This document shows, piece after piece, positions 34,435 to 43,163 of a stretch of DNA of 64,000 bases. Within the stretch, counting starts at the first letter, position 1. Every line of letters begins with the position of its first letter. The DNA is taken from the NCBI RefSeq assembly GCF_000378425.1, contig NZ_KB899808.1, forward strand, positions 208,176 through 272,175. Direction: 5' to 3'. The stretch comes from Cohnella laeviribosi DSM 21336 (GTDB taxonomy: Bacteria; Bacillota; Bacilli; Paenibacillales; Paenibacillaceae). Position numbers and translations under genes: made by a program. The notes below the pieces were generated by a model. That model was given only the letters and a program-made list of their open reading frames with translations. It was not told the DNA's origin and did no database searches.

Positions 34435-35115
34435 ATGAACTGGCACGAATTTTGGTCGCCGGTCCGGCTGTCCTTGCAGGTCGCCTTGGTATCCAGCATC
34501 GCGGTTCTGGCGCTCGGCATGGGGATCGCCTGGGCGATGTCGCGCAAGCCGTTTAAAGGCAAAACGCTGCTCGAAACGGTTTTCCTTCTGCCGCTAGTTC
34601 TTCCGCCGACCGTCGTCGGATTTCTGCTGCTCGTTCTGCTGGGACGAAAAAGCTGGATCGGCCGCTTTATCGAATGGTTGTTTGCCGCACCCGTCGTATT
34701 TTCCTGGTGGGCTGCCGTCATCGCTTCGGTCGTGGTCGCCTTTCCGCTGGTCTACCAGACGCTGAAAACCGGATTTATGTCGGTGGACCGGGAACTGGAA
34801 GAAGCGGGGCGCTCGATGGGGGCCAGCGAATGGCAAGTGTTCCGGCATATCACCTTCCCGTTAACGTACCGGTCGGCCGTCACCGCGTATATTCTCGGAT
34901 TTGCCCGCAGCCTTGGCGAATTCGGCGCGACGTTGATGATTGCGGGCAATATTCCGGGGAAAACCCAAACGATTCCGACGGCGATTTACGTTGCCGTCGA
35001 TACGGGGAATATGACGATGGTCTGGGCCTGGACAGGCTCCGTCATCGCATTTTCGTTTTTTCTGCTCCTGCTCACCGGACCGAAACGCAGCGAAGGGAGC
35101 GGTAGGGGCGCATGA
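34435..35115 (+). CDS. modB: Molybdate ABC permease ModB
   Basis: Integral membrane component, 226 residues, with five or six helices and the EAA loop EEAGRSMGASEWQVFRHITFP. FARSLGEFGATLMIAGNIPG is the ModB signature. The start could be the GTG at 34426 that overlaps the modA stop, or the ATG at 34435. I prefer 34435 because the family begins MNWHEFWSPVRLS. No modC follows, which matches the yvgLM arrangement of B. subtilis. Confidence 0.92.
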   Translation: MNWHEFWSPVRLSLQVALVSSIAVLALGMGIAWAMSRKPFKGKTLLETVFLLPLVLPPTVVGFLLLVLLGRKSWIGRFIEWLFAAPVVFSWWAAVIASVVVAFPLVYQTLKTGFMSVDRELEEAGRSMGASEWQVFRHITFPLTYRSAVTAYILGFARSLGEFGATLMIAGNIPGKTQTIPTAIYVAVDTGNMTMVWAWTGSVIAFSFFLLLLTGPKRSEGSGRGA

Positions 35116-35257
35116 TTCCGGCGCCAATCGCCTTCTCGATGCCGTCCGGCTTGCCTTCCTGTTTTATTTGGACAAGTATTGGTGTAGAATAGTCTAGAAA
35201 AATCTGGAACAAGCGTTTTTTGATTCCCGATTTATTTCTTTCAAAGGAGCTGAGCAA

Positions 35258-35680
35258 ATGGCGATTGATGTCTATCTCAATTTTAACGGCAATTGCCGCG
35301 AAGCCGTCGAGTTTTACGCGCAGGTGTTCGGAACGGACAAACCGAAAATGATGACGTATGGCGAAGCGCCGGCAAACCCGGAATATCCGCTCCCGGAAGA
35401 AGCGAAGAATTTGATCCTGCACACGCGGCTGAACATTTTCGGAAGCAATGTGATGTTTTCCGACGTTTTTCCCGGCATGCCCTTTGTCGTGGGCAACAAT
35501 ATCAGCCTTGCGGTCGTCACGGACAACCTGGACGAATTGCAATCCGCCTTTCATAAGCTGAAAGAAGGCGGGAAGGTCGAGATGGAACTGCAAGAGACGT
35601 TCTGGAGCAAATGCTACGGCAGCCTGACGGACAAGTTCGGCGTGCAATGGCAGTTCAATCTCGGAACGGGAGATTGGTAA
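35258..35680 (+). CDS. PhnB-like VOC-superfamily protein
   Basis: 140 residues with the two beta-alpha-beta-beta-beta modules of the glyoxalase/VOC fold: AIDVYLNFNGNCREAVEFYA, GSNVMFSDVFPG and SLTDKFGVQWQFNLG. The substrate is unknown. AAAGGAG lies 9 bases before the ATG. It is separate from modB by 142 bases. Confidence 0.85.
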   Translation: MAIDVYLNFNGNCREAVEFYAQVFGTDKPKMMTYGEAPANPEYPLPEEAKNLILHTRLNIFGSNVMFSDVFPGMPFVVGNNISLAVVTDNLDELQSAFHKLKEGGKVEMELQETFWSKCYGSLTDKFGVQWQFNLGTGDW

Positions 35681-35705
35681 CGGCACGTCAAGCCATTGGC
35701 AGGGG

Positions 35706-35912
35706 CTATTTCCTCCAAACGGAAGCGTACTTCTTACGATATTTCAAGTCCGCTTCCGTTTCCATTAATTCCAGCGCCTTCTGCCTGACGGTCTCGTCCT
35801 GATCCCGATCATAGAGCTTCCGAAGGCCCTGAATGATGTCAAAACGAATCAACGTGCCGTTTTTCTCTTCCGCGCAATTTCGAAATCGTTCCGCAAAACC
35901 GTTGAGCAGCAA
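35706..35912 (-). CDS. Short HEAT-like C-terminal fragment or small protein
   Basis: 68 residues including FDIIQGLRKLYDRDQDETVR and ALELMETEADLKYRKKYASV, with strong resemblance to the last repeat of HEAT-repeat proteins. The only start is a TTG at 35912 and a TGA lies just upstream in frame. It is probably a remnant of a longer gene, or a start that I cannot place. Confidence 0.4.
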   Translation of the reverse strand: MLLNGFAERFRNCAEEKNGTLIRFDIIQGLRKLYDRDQDETVRQKALELMETEADLKYRKKYASVWRK

Positions 35913-35979
35913 TCCAACTCATTGTAACACCCGAGAAGGATGGAAGACAGTCCGCAGCTGAAACCGCTTAAACAATCTC

Positions 35980-36008
35980 TTGACAAAGCGGGTAAAACGG
36001 ATTAGCAT
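35980..36008 (+). promoter_or_regulatory. Promoter of the FadR-type regulator
   Basis: A perfect -35 TTGACA (35980-35985), a 17-base spacer and -10 TAGCAT (36003-36008). The operator at 36021-36037 lies just downstream, where a bound repressor would block transcription. Confidence 0.75.
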
Positions 36009-36020
36009 GGATGTGTGGGT

Positions 36021-36037
36021 AATTGGGTGATCCAATT
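36021..36037 (+). promoter_or_regulatory. Operator 1, AATTGG-N5-CCAATT
   Basis: Perfect inverted repeat AATTGGGTGATCCAATT. The reverse complement of the second copy (36787-36803) differs at one of 17 bases. Placement at about +6 to +22 of the promoter fits autorepression by the GntR/FadR protein. Confidence 0.75.
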
Positions 36038-36071
36038 CCATCGGAGTTCGTATACGGAAAGGTAATAACCT

Positions 36072-36770
36072 ATGACCATTAAGAAAATCAAGTATCACCG
36101 GGTCTATGAAGATGTGATCGAGCAGATCGAGAATCTGATTCTTGAGGGCAATCTTGCTCCCGGAGACGTATTGCCTACCGAAAGGGAATTGGCTCAAGCG
36201 TTCGGAATCAGCCGGGGGACGCTGCGGGAAGCGTTTCGCATCTTGGAACGGGAGGGCCTGATCGAAACCCGGCCGGGGGGCGGCCGCTTTCTCAGCAAGA
36301 ACCTCAACAAAGCGGAAGACAAGAGCCGAATCATCGAGAATATTGAAAGGGCTACCATTATCGAACTGCTGGAGGCGCGGGAGATTTTCGAAACCGGCAT
36401 CGTGGAATTGGCGGCAAAGCGGGCGACCGAACAAGATATCCTGGAGATCGAAACCGCTCTGGAAAAGTGGGGGAAGATCGACAGCGACTCGGACGACCCG
36501 ACCAGCCCCGACCAAGCGTTCCATCTCTCGATCGCAAAGGCGACGCACAATGTGGTTCTAGTCAACCTTATCGATCTTCATATGGATCTTCTGCAAAAAA
36601 CGTTGAACAAGACTGTCGATATTCCCGGCCGCAAAGACGAGGTGTACAAAGAACACTTCAACATTCTTCAGGCCATTAAAGAGAAAGATCCGTCCAAAGC
36701 TAGAGAGGCCATCCTTTATCATCTCAAGCAAGTGAAGCAAAACATTCTGTCGACTACAAATGGGCGATAA
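36072..36770 (+). CDS. GntR-family regulator, FadR subfamily (FCD domain)
   Basis: 232 residues. The winged helix (about 8-75) contains LPTERELAQAFGISRGTLRE and EREGLIETRPGGGRFL. The FCD effector domain has ARE IFETGIVELAAKRATEQD with DQAFHLSIAKATHN, including the metal/acid-binding Asp and His typical of the fold. AAAGG precedes the ATG. Twin operators flank it, so it probably represses itself and the catabolic operon 36849-46208 until an acidic ligand or sugar acid is present. Confidence 0.9.
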   Translation: MTIKKIKYHRVYEDVIEQIENLILEGNLAPGDVLPTERELAQAFGISRGTLREAFRILEREGLIETRPGGGRFLSKNLNKAEDKSRIIENIERATIIELLEAREIFETGIVELAAKRATEQDILEIETALEKWGKIDSDSDDPTSPDQAFHLSIAKATHNVVLVNLIDLHMDLLQKTLNKTVDIPGRKDEVYKEHFNILQAIKEKDPSKAREAILYHLKQVKQNILSTTNGR

Positions 36771-36786
36771 CGCGTCCATTTGACCG

Positions 36787-36803
36787 AATTGGACCACCCA
36801 ATT
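36787..36803 (+). promoter_or_regulatory. Operator 2, AATTGG-N5-CCAATT
   Basis: Perfect inverted repeat AATTGGACCACCCAATT between the regulator stop and atuA. Its reverse complement matches operator 1 at 16 of 17 bases. It lies 46 bases before the atuA start. I see no convincing promoter between the two genes, so it may act as a roadblock within one transcript. Confidence 0.75.
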
Positions 36804-36848
36804 ATCCAAACATATTCAAATCCGAAGGAACCGAAGGTGGCGGATCTT

Positions 36849-38228
36849 ATGGCAAAGGCAAAGGAAGAACTGAAAATATTGGCGCCTTGCGGGATGCTGG
36901 GCTACGGTTTTCCGAAATCGTCGTTTATGAAAGGGATGGAACACCGCCCCGACGCGATTGTCGTCGATGCCGGCTCCACCGATGCCGGACCTCATAAATT
37001 GGGCGCCGGCACGGCGATTGTCAGCAAGCAAGCCTGCAAGAAGGATTTGGAGCTGATCGTCACGGAGGGAGTCGTAGCGGGCATACCGGTCATCATCGGT
37101 TCGGCCGGGGGAAGCGGCGCGAAGGTTCATGTGGAGTGGACCCGGTCGATCATTATGGAAATTCTGCAGGAGCATCAGATCCGCAATCTCAAGATCGCCA
37201 TCATCTGGGCGGACATTCCTCTCGAGGTGGTGGAAGCCAAGCTTGCCGAGGGGAAATGCGAGCCTTTAGGGCTTGCGGTGAAACCGCTAACAAAGGACCG
37301 GCTCCGCGCCACCAACGGCATCGTCGCCCAAATGGGCCATGAACCGATTATGAAGGCGCTGGAAGCGGAGGCGGACATTATCCTTTGCGGACGGGCGTAC
37401 GATCCGTCGCCGTTTGCGGCTTTTGCCATATACCACGGCTTTGACGCGGCTCTCGCATACCATCTTGGCAAAATATTGGAATGCTCCGCGCTTTGCGCCG
37501 AACCGGGGACGACGAAAGACAGTATGCTGGGCATCCTCCGGAAAGATTCGTTCATCGTAAAGCCGCTTAACGAGCAGCGCAGATGCACGGCCGTTTCCGT
37601 TGCGGCGCACACCTTCTACGAAAAAGACCATCCGTACATCCTGCATGGGCCGGGCATGGTGCTGAACCTTGAAAACTGCGTATTCACCGAGCGGGGAGAC
37701 GGCAGCGTAGAAGTGCGCGGCAGCCGGATCGAAGCGACACCCGTGTACAAGATTAAGCTGGAGGGCGCGATGAAGGTGGCTTACCGCACGTTTGTCGTGG
37801 CGGGCGTGCGGGATCCGCTGCTGATTGCCCGCATCGAAGAGGTGGAAGAGCTCGTCAAGCAGCAGGTCGCCGAATATTACAGCGAAGTCCCGCCGGAAGA
37901 TTACCGCATCCATTTCATCAACTACGGGCTAAACGGCGTGCTGGGCGAGCTGGAACCGCACCGCGAGCCGGCGCATGAGCTCGGGATCGTGTTCGAGGTC
38001 GTCGCCAAGACGCAGGAGCTCGCCAATGCGGTCTGCAGTTCGGTAAGATCCACTTTCCTGCACTACGGTTATGAAGGAAGAAAATCGACGGCCGGCAATC
38101 TGGCCTTTCCGTTTGCCCCCAGCGATGTGCCGTTCGGACCGGTGTACGAATTTTCGGTATACCACCTGATGGAAGTCGCGGACGGGTTGGAGATGTTCCC
38201 AATCGAATATATCGAGGTGCGGCCATGA
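36849..38228 (+). CDS. AtuA-family protein (DUF1446)
   Basis: 459 residues, acyclic terpene utilisation AtuA family by its blocks ILAPCGMLGYGFP, DAIVVDAGSTDAGPHKLG, IPVIIGSAGGSGAKVHVEW, GRAYDPSPFAAFAIYHG and LHGPGMVLNLENCVFTERGD. The biochemical activity of the family is not established. AAGGTGG about 9 bases upstream sets the ATG at 36849; the frame extends to 36780 across operator 2. The stop overlaps the DUF4387 start (ATGA). Confidence 0.86.
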   Translation: MAKAKEELKILAPCGMLGYGFPKSSFMKGMEHRPDAIVVDAGSTDAGPHKLGAGTAIVSKQACKKDLELIVTEGVVAGIPVIIGSAGGSGAKVHVEWTRSIIMEILQEHQIRNLKIAIIWADIPLEVVEAKLAEGKCEPLGLAVKPLTKDRLRATNGIVAQMGHEPIMKALEAEADIILCGRAYDPSPFAAFAIYHGFDAALAYHLGKILECSALCAEPGTTKDSMLGILRKDSFIVKPLNEQRRCTAVSVAAHTFYEKDHPYILHGPGMVLNLENCVFTERGDGSVEVRGSRIEATPVYKIKLEGAMKVAYRTFVVAGVRDPLLIARIEEVEELVKQQVAEYYSEVPPEDYRIHFINYGLNGVLGELEPHREPAHELGIVFEVVAKTQELANAVCSSVRSTFLHYGYEGRKSTAGNLAFPFAPSDVPFGPVYEFSVYHLMEVADGLEMFPIEYIEVRP

Positions 38229-38548
38229 AGCTTTATGATGCAGCGGCGGTGCTGAGAAGCAAGAACAGCGGACCTTTCGAGGTTACGGTGGACGTGCTTT
38301 TCGACGATCCCGAAATCTATGACAAGATCAAACGCTCCGGGGTGATCAACGCAGAGCTTGTTTCCAGATTGTACAACATCGCGCCGGAAAGCATAACGCA
38401 TATCGTCTTCTTTGACCAGGCGCTCGGCTTCAAAATCACGTTCGCAAGGGCGATTTCTTCCGGCACGTTCCTGGACCGGGACGTATACGGCGCCCAGCAG
38501 CACGCTCCGCTGATGGATGTGGAAATCGACCTGGGACCGGACAGATAG
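38225..38548 (+). CDS. DUF4387 protein
   Basis: 107 residues: KLYDAAAVLRSKNSGPFEVT, FDDPEIYDKIKRSGVIN and FDQALGFKITFARAISSG are the DUF4387 pattern. It is known as a partner of AtuA-like proteins, and the ATGA overlap with atuA argues for a complex. No catalytic motif is recognised. Confidence 0.82.
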   Translation: MKLYDAAAVLRSKNSGPFEVTVDVLFDDPEIYDKIKRSGVINAELVSRLYNIAPESITHIVFFDQALGFKITFARAISSGTFLDRDVYGAQQHAPLMDVEIDLGPDR

Positions 38549-38560
38549 GGGGTGAACACC

Positions 38561-39463
38561 ATGCAGACGAATTCCAGGCTTCGAAAAATATGGGCCGATA
38601 AAACGCTGTATGTCATGCTGCTGCCGGCCGCCGCCTTTTTCTCCGTCTTTCATATCTGGCCGATTCTCGAGATGAGGCTGGCGTTTTACGAATACCGCAT
38701 CCTCGGCGACCACGTCTATGTCGGATTCAAATATTTCAAAGAGCTGTTCGGCACGCCGATCTTCTCGCAGGTGCTGGCCAATACGCTCATCATCAGCGCC
38801 ATGAAGATGTTCCTCATCTTTCCGCTTCCGATCCTGTTCGCGCTGATGCTCAATGAGCTCGTGAACGGGAAATTCCGCAAGGCGGTGCAGATTATCTCCT
38901 ACTTGCCGCACTTCCTGTCGTGGGTCGTGATCGCGGGAATCTGGTTCGAGTTCTTGTCGAAGTCGAACGGGATCGTGAACGACGTCCTCCGGCTGTTCGG
39001 CTTCCCGGCTCACGACTTCCTGACGGACAAAACCGCGATCAGATGGGTGCTCGTGGCGAGCGAAGCGTGGCGCAATATCGGCTGGGACTCGATCATCTTC
39101 CTTGCGGCGATTCTGGGCATCAACAAAAGCCTGTACGAAGCCGCCTATGTCGATGGAGCGAATCGGTGGCATATGATTACGCGAATCATTTTGCCGCATC
39201 TGTACGTGCCGATGGTGACCGTCCTGATCTTGAATGTCGGCTTCATTATGAATGCCGGGCTCGACCAGGTGCTGAACTTTACCAACGCCTCGGTGAACAG
39301 CAAGATCGATATCATCGATACGTACGTCTATCGCGTCGGCTTGATCAACGGCCAGTACTCTTTCGCTACGACGGCCAATTTGTTCAAGAGCGCCATCGGC
39401 GTCGCGCTGGTGCTGTCCACTCACTTCATATCCAAAAAATTAACCTCTAAAGGCGCCTGGTAA
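38561..39463 (+). CDS. ABC sugar permease, LplB-like
   Basis: CUT1-type permease of 300 residues with six helices. The docking loop is EAAYVDGANRWHMITRIILP and the N-terminus KIWADKTLYVMLLPAAAFF is LplB-like. AGGGGGTG lies 7-8 bases before the ATG at 38561; a GTG at 38552 is an alternative. It pairs with the next gene. Confidence 0.9.
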   Translation: MQTNSRLRKIWADKTLYVMLLPAAAFFSVFHIWPILEMRLAFYEYRILGDHVYVGFKYFKELFGTPIFSQVLANTLIISAMKMFLIFPLPILFALMLNELVNGKFRKAVQIISYLPHFLSWVVIAGIWFEFLSKSNGIVNDVLRLFGFPAHDFLTDKTAIRWVLVASEAWRNIGWDSIIFLAAILGINKSLYEAAYVDGANRWHMITRIILPHLYVPMVTVLILNVGFIMNAGLDQVLNFTNASVNSKIDIIDTYVYRVGLINGQYSFATTANLFKSAIGVALVLSTHFISKKLTSKGAW

Positions 39464-39491
39464 TCCGCCAAGGAGAGGAGACTTCAGTTGC

Positions 39492-40376
39492 ATGGCTGTT
39501 CGGAATTTCACCGTGTCCAAATTCGTGATCGGACTCCTGCTTGCGTTCATCTCGCTTACGATGCTCGTGCCGATCCTCAATCTGTTCGCCAAGGCGTTTT
39601 CGGACCCGAGCAAGGTGCATTTGCTGCACGGTTACGACATCTGGCCCAAAGGCTTCTCCATCGTCCACTTTCAAGTCGTGCTCGGCAATCCGATTGTCGG
39701 CCGCTCGCTGTTCAACTCTTTGTTTATTACCATCGTAGGCACAGCCTTAAGCCTCTTCTTCACGACGATCACAGCATATGTGCTCACGAGGAAACATTTA
39801 ATCGGCAAAACGCCGATCATGGTCGTGCTGATCGTCATCATGATCTTCGAGCCCGGGATCGTGCAGGAATATATGGTCGTCAAGGATCTGCATCTGCTCG
39901 ACAACCTATGGTCCATGGTCCTCTATCGCACCATCAACGTGTATTACTTGATCATCATGATGCGGTTCATCGAGGAAATTCCCGACGCCTTGCTGGAAGC
40001 GGCGAAGATGGACGGGGCGGGGCACCTGACGATCTTTGCCCGGATCGTTCTTCCGCTTTCCCGGATACCGCTGCTGACGATCGGGATGTTCTACGCCGTC
40101 GTGAGGTGGAACGAGTTTTTCAAATCCAGCATCTTCTTGTCCAGCCGGGACAATACCGTGCTGCAGGTGCTCCTTAGGCAGTTCGTCGTCGAAGGGGACA
40201 GCGCCACGTTGGTCGGGGCCGCCAATCTGCTGGTTAACAATCCGATCGCGCAGCTCGACTTCGGAGCTTTGAAAGCGGCAACAATCGTCGTCGCCATGGT
40301 ACCGATTCTGATGCTTTATCCCGTTATTCTGAAGTATTACACGAACGGTGTCATGGATGGCGGCATTAAAGAGTAA
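39492..40376 (+). CDS. ABC sugar permease, LplC/MalG-like
   Basis: 294 residues with six helices. The EAA loop is LEAAKMDGAGHLTIFARIVL. It is the second permease of the importer. As for the first importer in this window, no dedicated ATPase is encoded nearby. Confidence 0.9.
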   Translation: MAVRNFTVSKFVIGLLLAFISLTMLVPILNLFAKAFSDPSKVHLLHGYDIWPKGFSIVHFQVVLGNPIVGRSLFNSLFITIVGTALSLFFTTITAYVLTRKHLIGKTPIMVVLIVIMIFEPGIVQEYMVVKDLHLLDNLWSMVLYRTINVYYLIIMMRFIEEIPDALLEAAKMDGAGHLTIFARIVLPLSRIPLLTIGMFYAVVRWNEFFKSSIFLSSRDNTVLQVLLRQFVVEGDSATLVGAANLLVNNPIAQLDFGALKAATIVVAMVPILMLYPVILKYYTNGVMDGGIKE

Positions 40377-40407
40377 AAGCAAACACAGCAAAGGGAGGAA
40401 GACATCG

Positions 40408-41886
40408 ATGAAAAAAATTTGGATCACACTGGTTGCGGCCTTCATGGTCGCGACGACGGCTTGCGGCACCGCCGGGAAGAAGCCTTCCGCGGACACGGCG
40501 CCGTCATCTTCGGCTCAGACGAGCCAGCAGCCGGTGACGATCAGCATCGTAGCCAAGGACTTGCCGGTCGACGATCCCAACTCGCTGAAATTCATCAAAG
40601 GCATCGAAGAAGGCATGAAAGCGGAAGGCAAGAACGTCAAGCTGCAGGTCGTTCCCGTGCAAAGCGGCACCTACTCCGAGAAGCTGGGCCTGCTGCTGCA
40701 AAGCGGCAATATTCCGGATCTCATTTACTTCCAGGGCGGAGATTACAACTTCGCCATCACGCAGCAAATTTTGGAGGACCTGACGCCTTACATCGAAAAA
40801 TCCACGTATGTCAAAGCTTCGATGACCGAATTCAACAAAGAACGATTGAAGAACTATCCGTATCTCGTATGGCTGGCCCCGATCAGCAGCAAGATTCCGG
40901 TCGTTCGCCAAGACTTGTTCGACAAAGCTTCGTCCGGCAAGACGCTGCTGGCCGACCCGACGATCGACAACTACTATACGTTCTTCAAAGAATTGAAAGA
41001 GAAGAGCGGCGCGAAGTTCGCCTACACGACAGCCGGCGATATCGACGAGCTTGACGTCGTGTTCGGGCAGGCGTTCGGCCTGACCTCGACATGGATCAAG
41101 GGGCCCGACGGCAAATACGTATTCGGCAAAACGACGCAGGCCGAGAAAGAAAAGCTCGAGTTCTATGCAAAGTTGTATAAGGAAGGCCTGCTGGATCCGG
41201 AGTACCTGACCAAGAAGTTCGACACCAAAGAGAAAGCGTTCTACGACGGCGAGGCGGGCGTCATCGCCGGCACGCAAGGCAAAGTCATCGACATCTACAA
41301 TACGAAATCTATCGGTCAAAACGGACCGGGCGCGAAAATCCTGCCGCTTCCGCCGGCCAAGGGCAAAGCGCAGGGCTACACGCCGGTCGACGTCAGCAAG
41401 GAAAGCCGCGGCTTCGCGATTTCCAAAACCTCGAAGAACAAGGATATGGCCTTTGCCGTATTGGAGTTCCTGGCGAGCCCGAAAGGCCAAATGCTGGACA
41501 AGCTGGGCGTGGAAGGCAAAGAATATCAAATCGTAAACGGCAAAATCAAACTCACGGACAAATTCGCGGCTTGGTATCCGCACTTTGTGGAAAACACCGT
41601 CAACTTCAAGCCGGACAAAGAATTCGATCCGTCCACGCCTTATCTGTCGGAGCCGGCTCTCAAATCGCTGGAAATGTTCGCTTCCATGTCCACCAAGGAT
41701 AACGCTTTCATCATGCCTGCCGATCTGGCGGCGAAGTGGGATGCCGCTTCCGCGGTCTACAAAGAATTCGCGGCGGATATGGTTACCGGCAAAAAAACCG
41801 GCGCCGATTTCGACGCGTTCGTACAAGCGTGGAATGAGGCCGGCGGGAAAGACATTACGGATTACGCGAATCAGACGCTGAAATAA
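40408..41886 (+). CDS. ABC sugar-binding lipoprotein
   Basis: 492 residues with lipobox TTAC (C19), an Ala/Ser linker and a family 1 solute-binding fold (TISIVAKDLPVDDPNSLKF, LLLQSGNIPDLIYFQGGDYN, GFAISKTSKNKDMAFAVLEF). AAAGGGAGGAAG precedes the ATG at 40408. The substrate is presumably the glycoside or ribosylated compound that the downstream hydrolases act on; this is inferred. Confidence 0.9.
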   Translation: MKKIWITLVAAFMVATTACGTAGKKPSADTAPSSSAQTSQQPVTISIVAKDLPVDDPNSLKFIKGIEEGMKAEGKNVKLQVVPVQSGTYSEKLGLLLQSGNIPDLIYFQGGDYNFAITQQILEDLTPYIEKSTYVKASMTEFNKERLKNYPYLVWLAPISSKIPVVRQDLFDKASSGKTLLADPTIDNYYTFFKELKEKSGAKFAYTTAGDIDELDVVFGQAFGLTSTWIKGPDGKYVFGKTTQAEKEKLEFYAKLYKEGLLDPEYLTKKFDTKEKAFYDGEAGVIAGTQGKVIDIYNTKSIGQNGPGAKILPLPPAKGKAQGYTPVDVSKESRGFAISKTSKNKDMAFAVLEFLASPKGQMLDKLGVEGKEYQIVNGKIKLTDKFAAWYPHFVENTVNFKPDKEFDPSTPYLSEPALKSLEMFASMSTKDNAFIMPADLAAKWDAASAVYKEFAADMVTGKKTGADFDAFVQAWNEAGGKDITDYANQTLK

Positions 41887-41988
41887 CCTGCAACGAACAA
41901 AATATTAAGTGTGGGGCGGGAGCGCCCCACACTCCAATGCGGACAAAGCGGCTTTCCTGCGGAAAGCATAGAGGGGAGCGCTAGGTAA

Positions 41989-43149
41989 ATGATTTCTTTT
42001 GCCGATCGAGTGAAAGGCGCCATATTCGGTACGGCTTACGGCGACGCCATGGGAGCTGTCGTCGAGAAGATGACGTACGGCGAAATCAAGGAGCAATACG
42101 GCAGAGTCGAAACCGTCATGACGAAATGGTGGAAAGCGGACCTGCCCGAAGCCGCGAGACAGGGAAGAAGAAGAGGCTGGGGCATCGTCACCGACGATAC
42201 GCTGATGACGCTCGCGCTGATGAATGTTTATGCAACCGAACGGCGCCATCTGGACGCTTATGACCTTGCCAACGAGTTTGTGAAGGAAATTGCCTTCCGG
42301 CCGAAATATATTCCGGAGCTGGATAAAGAGACGGTGCTGCTGGAGCGTTTGTTTTATCCGGAGAAGCATATTTTCAACCGTCACGTTCTGGCCAATTGCG
42401 AACCCCGGGAAGGCGGTTACGGCAATATGGTCAATTGCGGCGCGGCGATGTACATGGCTCCCGTCGGCATCGTGAACGCTTGCAATCCGAAGGGGGCTTA
42501 CGACGAGGCGATTCTATTCGCATCCGGTCATCAAGTGAGCTACGGCCTGGAGGCGGCCGGTGTGATGGCTTGCTGCGTGGCCAAAGCGTTCGAGCCGGGC
42601 GCAACGGTGGACGATATTGTAAACACGGCTCTGCAATATGCCAAGGACGGAACGAAGGGCGCCATTCACGATCTATGTGAAACGGCCGCCGCGCTCAAGG
42701 ATCGGAAAGAAGACCGGGATGAGGTCGTTCGCCGTTTCCATGCCGCAATAAGCCGGTATTCGCCGATGGGCGACGATGTGAATCGGCGCATCGACAAGGT
42801 GGGCCTTCCGTCGAACCACTATACGCCAAGCCGGCTGTTCTCCATCGAGGAGCTGCCGCTGGCTCTCGCTTACATCGTGCTGCATGACGGAAATTTCCTG
42901 GAGGCCGTCAAAGACGGAGTGAGCTCCGGCCGCGATACGGATTCCATCGGCGTCATGATCGGCGCGATCCTGGGAGCCATGCATGGCGTCGCGGCGATCC
43001 CGGCTGAGGAAATCGCCGTGCTGGAACAAGTCAACCGGCAGAACATCGAGCAGCATTGCCGGCAATTTGCCGAAACGGCGGCGTTCATCATTCAGCAAGA
43101 CCTGGATATGCACAATAGAAGAGTGCAGCAGCTACGTTCGATTATGTAA
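41989..43149 (+). CDS. ADP-ribosylglycohydrolase-family hydrolase 1
   Basis: 386 residues, ARH fold. The metal-site motifs are IFGTAYGDAMGAVVEK, GIVTDDTLMTLAL and SSGRDTDSIGVMIGAILGA, placing two Mg-binding acid clusters as in DraG/ARH3. No signal peptide. It is a single domain. It lies downstream of an importer and two genes upstream of a ribokinase, so it likely cuts an N- or O-ribosidic bond of a small imported molecule rather than ADP-ribosyl-protein. Confidence 0.88.
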   Translation: MISFADRVKGAIFGTAYGDAMGAVVEKMTYGEIKEQYGRVETVMTKWWKADLPEAARQGRRRGWGIVTDDTLMTLALMNVYATERRHLDAYDLANEFVKEIAFRPKYIPELDKETVLLERLFYPEKHIFNRHVLANCEPREGGYGNMVNCGAAMYMAPVGIVNACNPKGAYDEAILFASGHQVSYGLEAAGVMACCVAKAFEPGATVDDIVNTALQYAKDGTKGAIHDLCETAAALKDRKEDRDEVVRRFHAAISRYSPMGDDVNRRIDKVGLPSNHYTPSRLFSIEELPLALAYIVLHDGNFLEAVKDGVSSGRDTDSIGVMIGAILGAMHGVAAIPAEEIAVLEQVNRQNIEQHCRQFAETAAFIIQQDLDMHNRRVQQLRSIM

Positions 43150-43163
43150 AGGCGGTGTACCGA

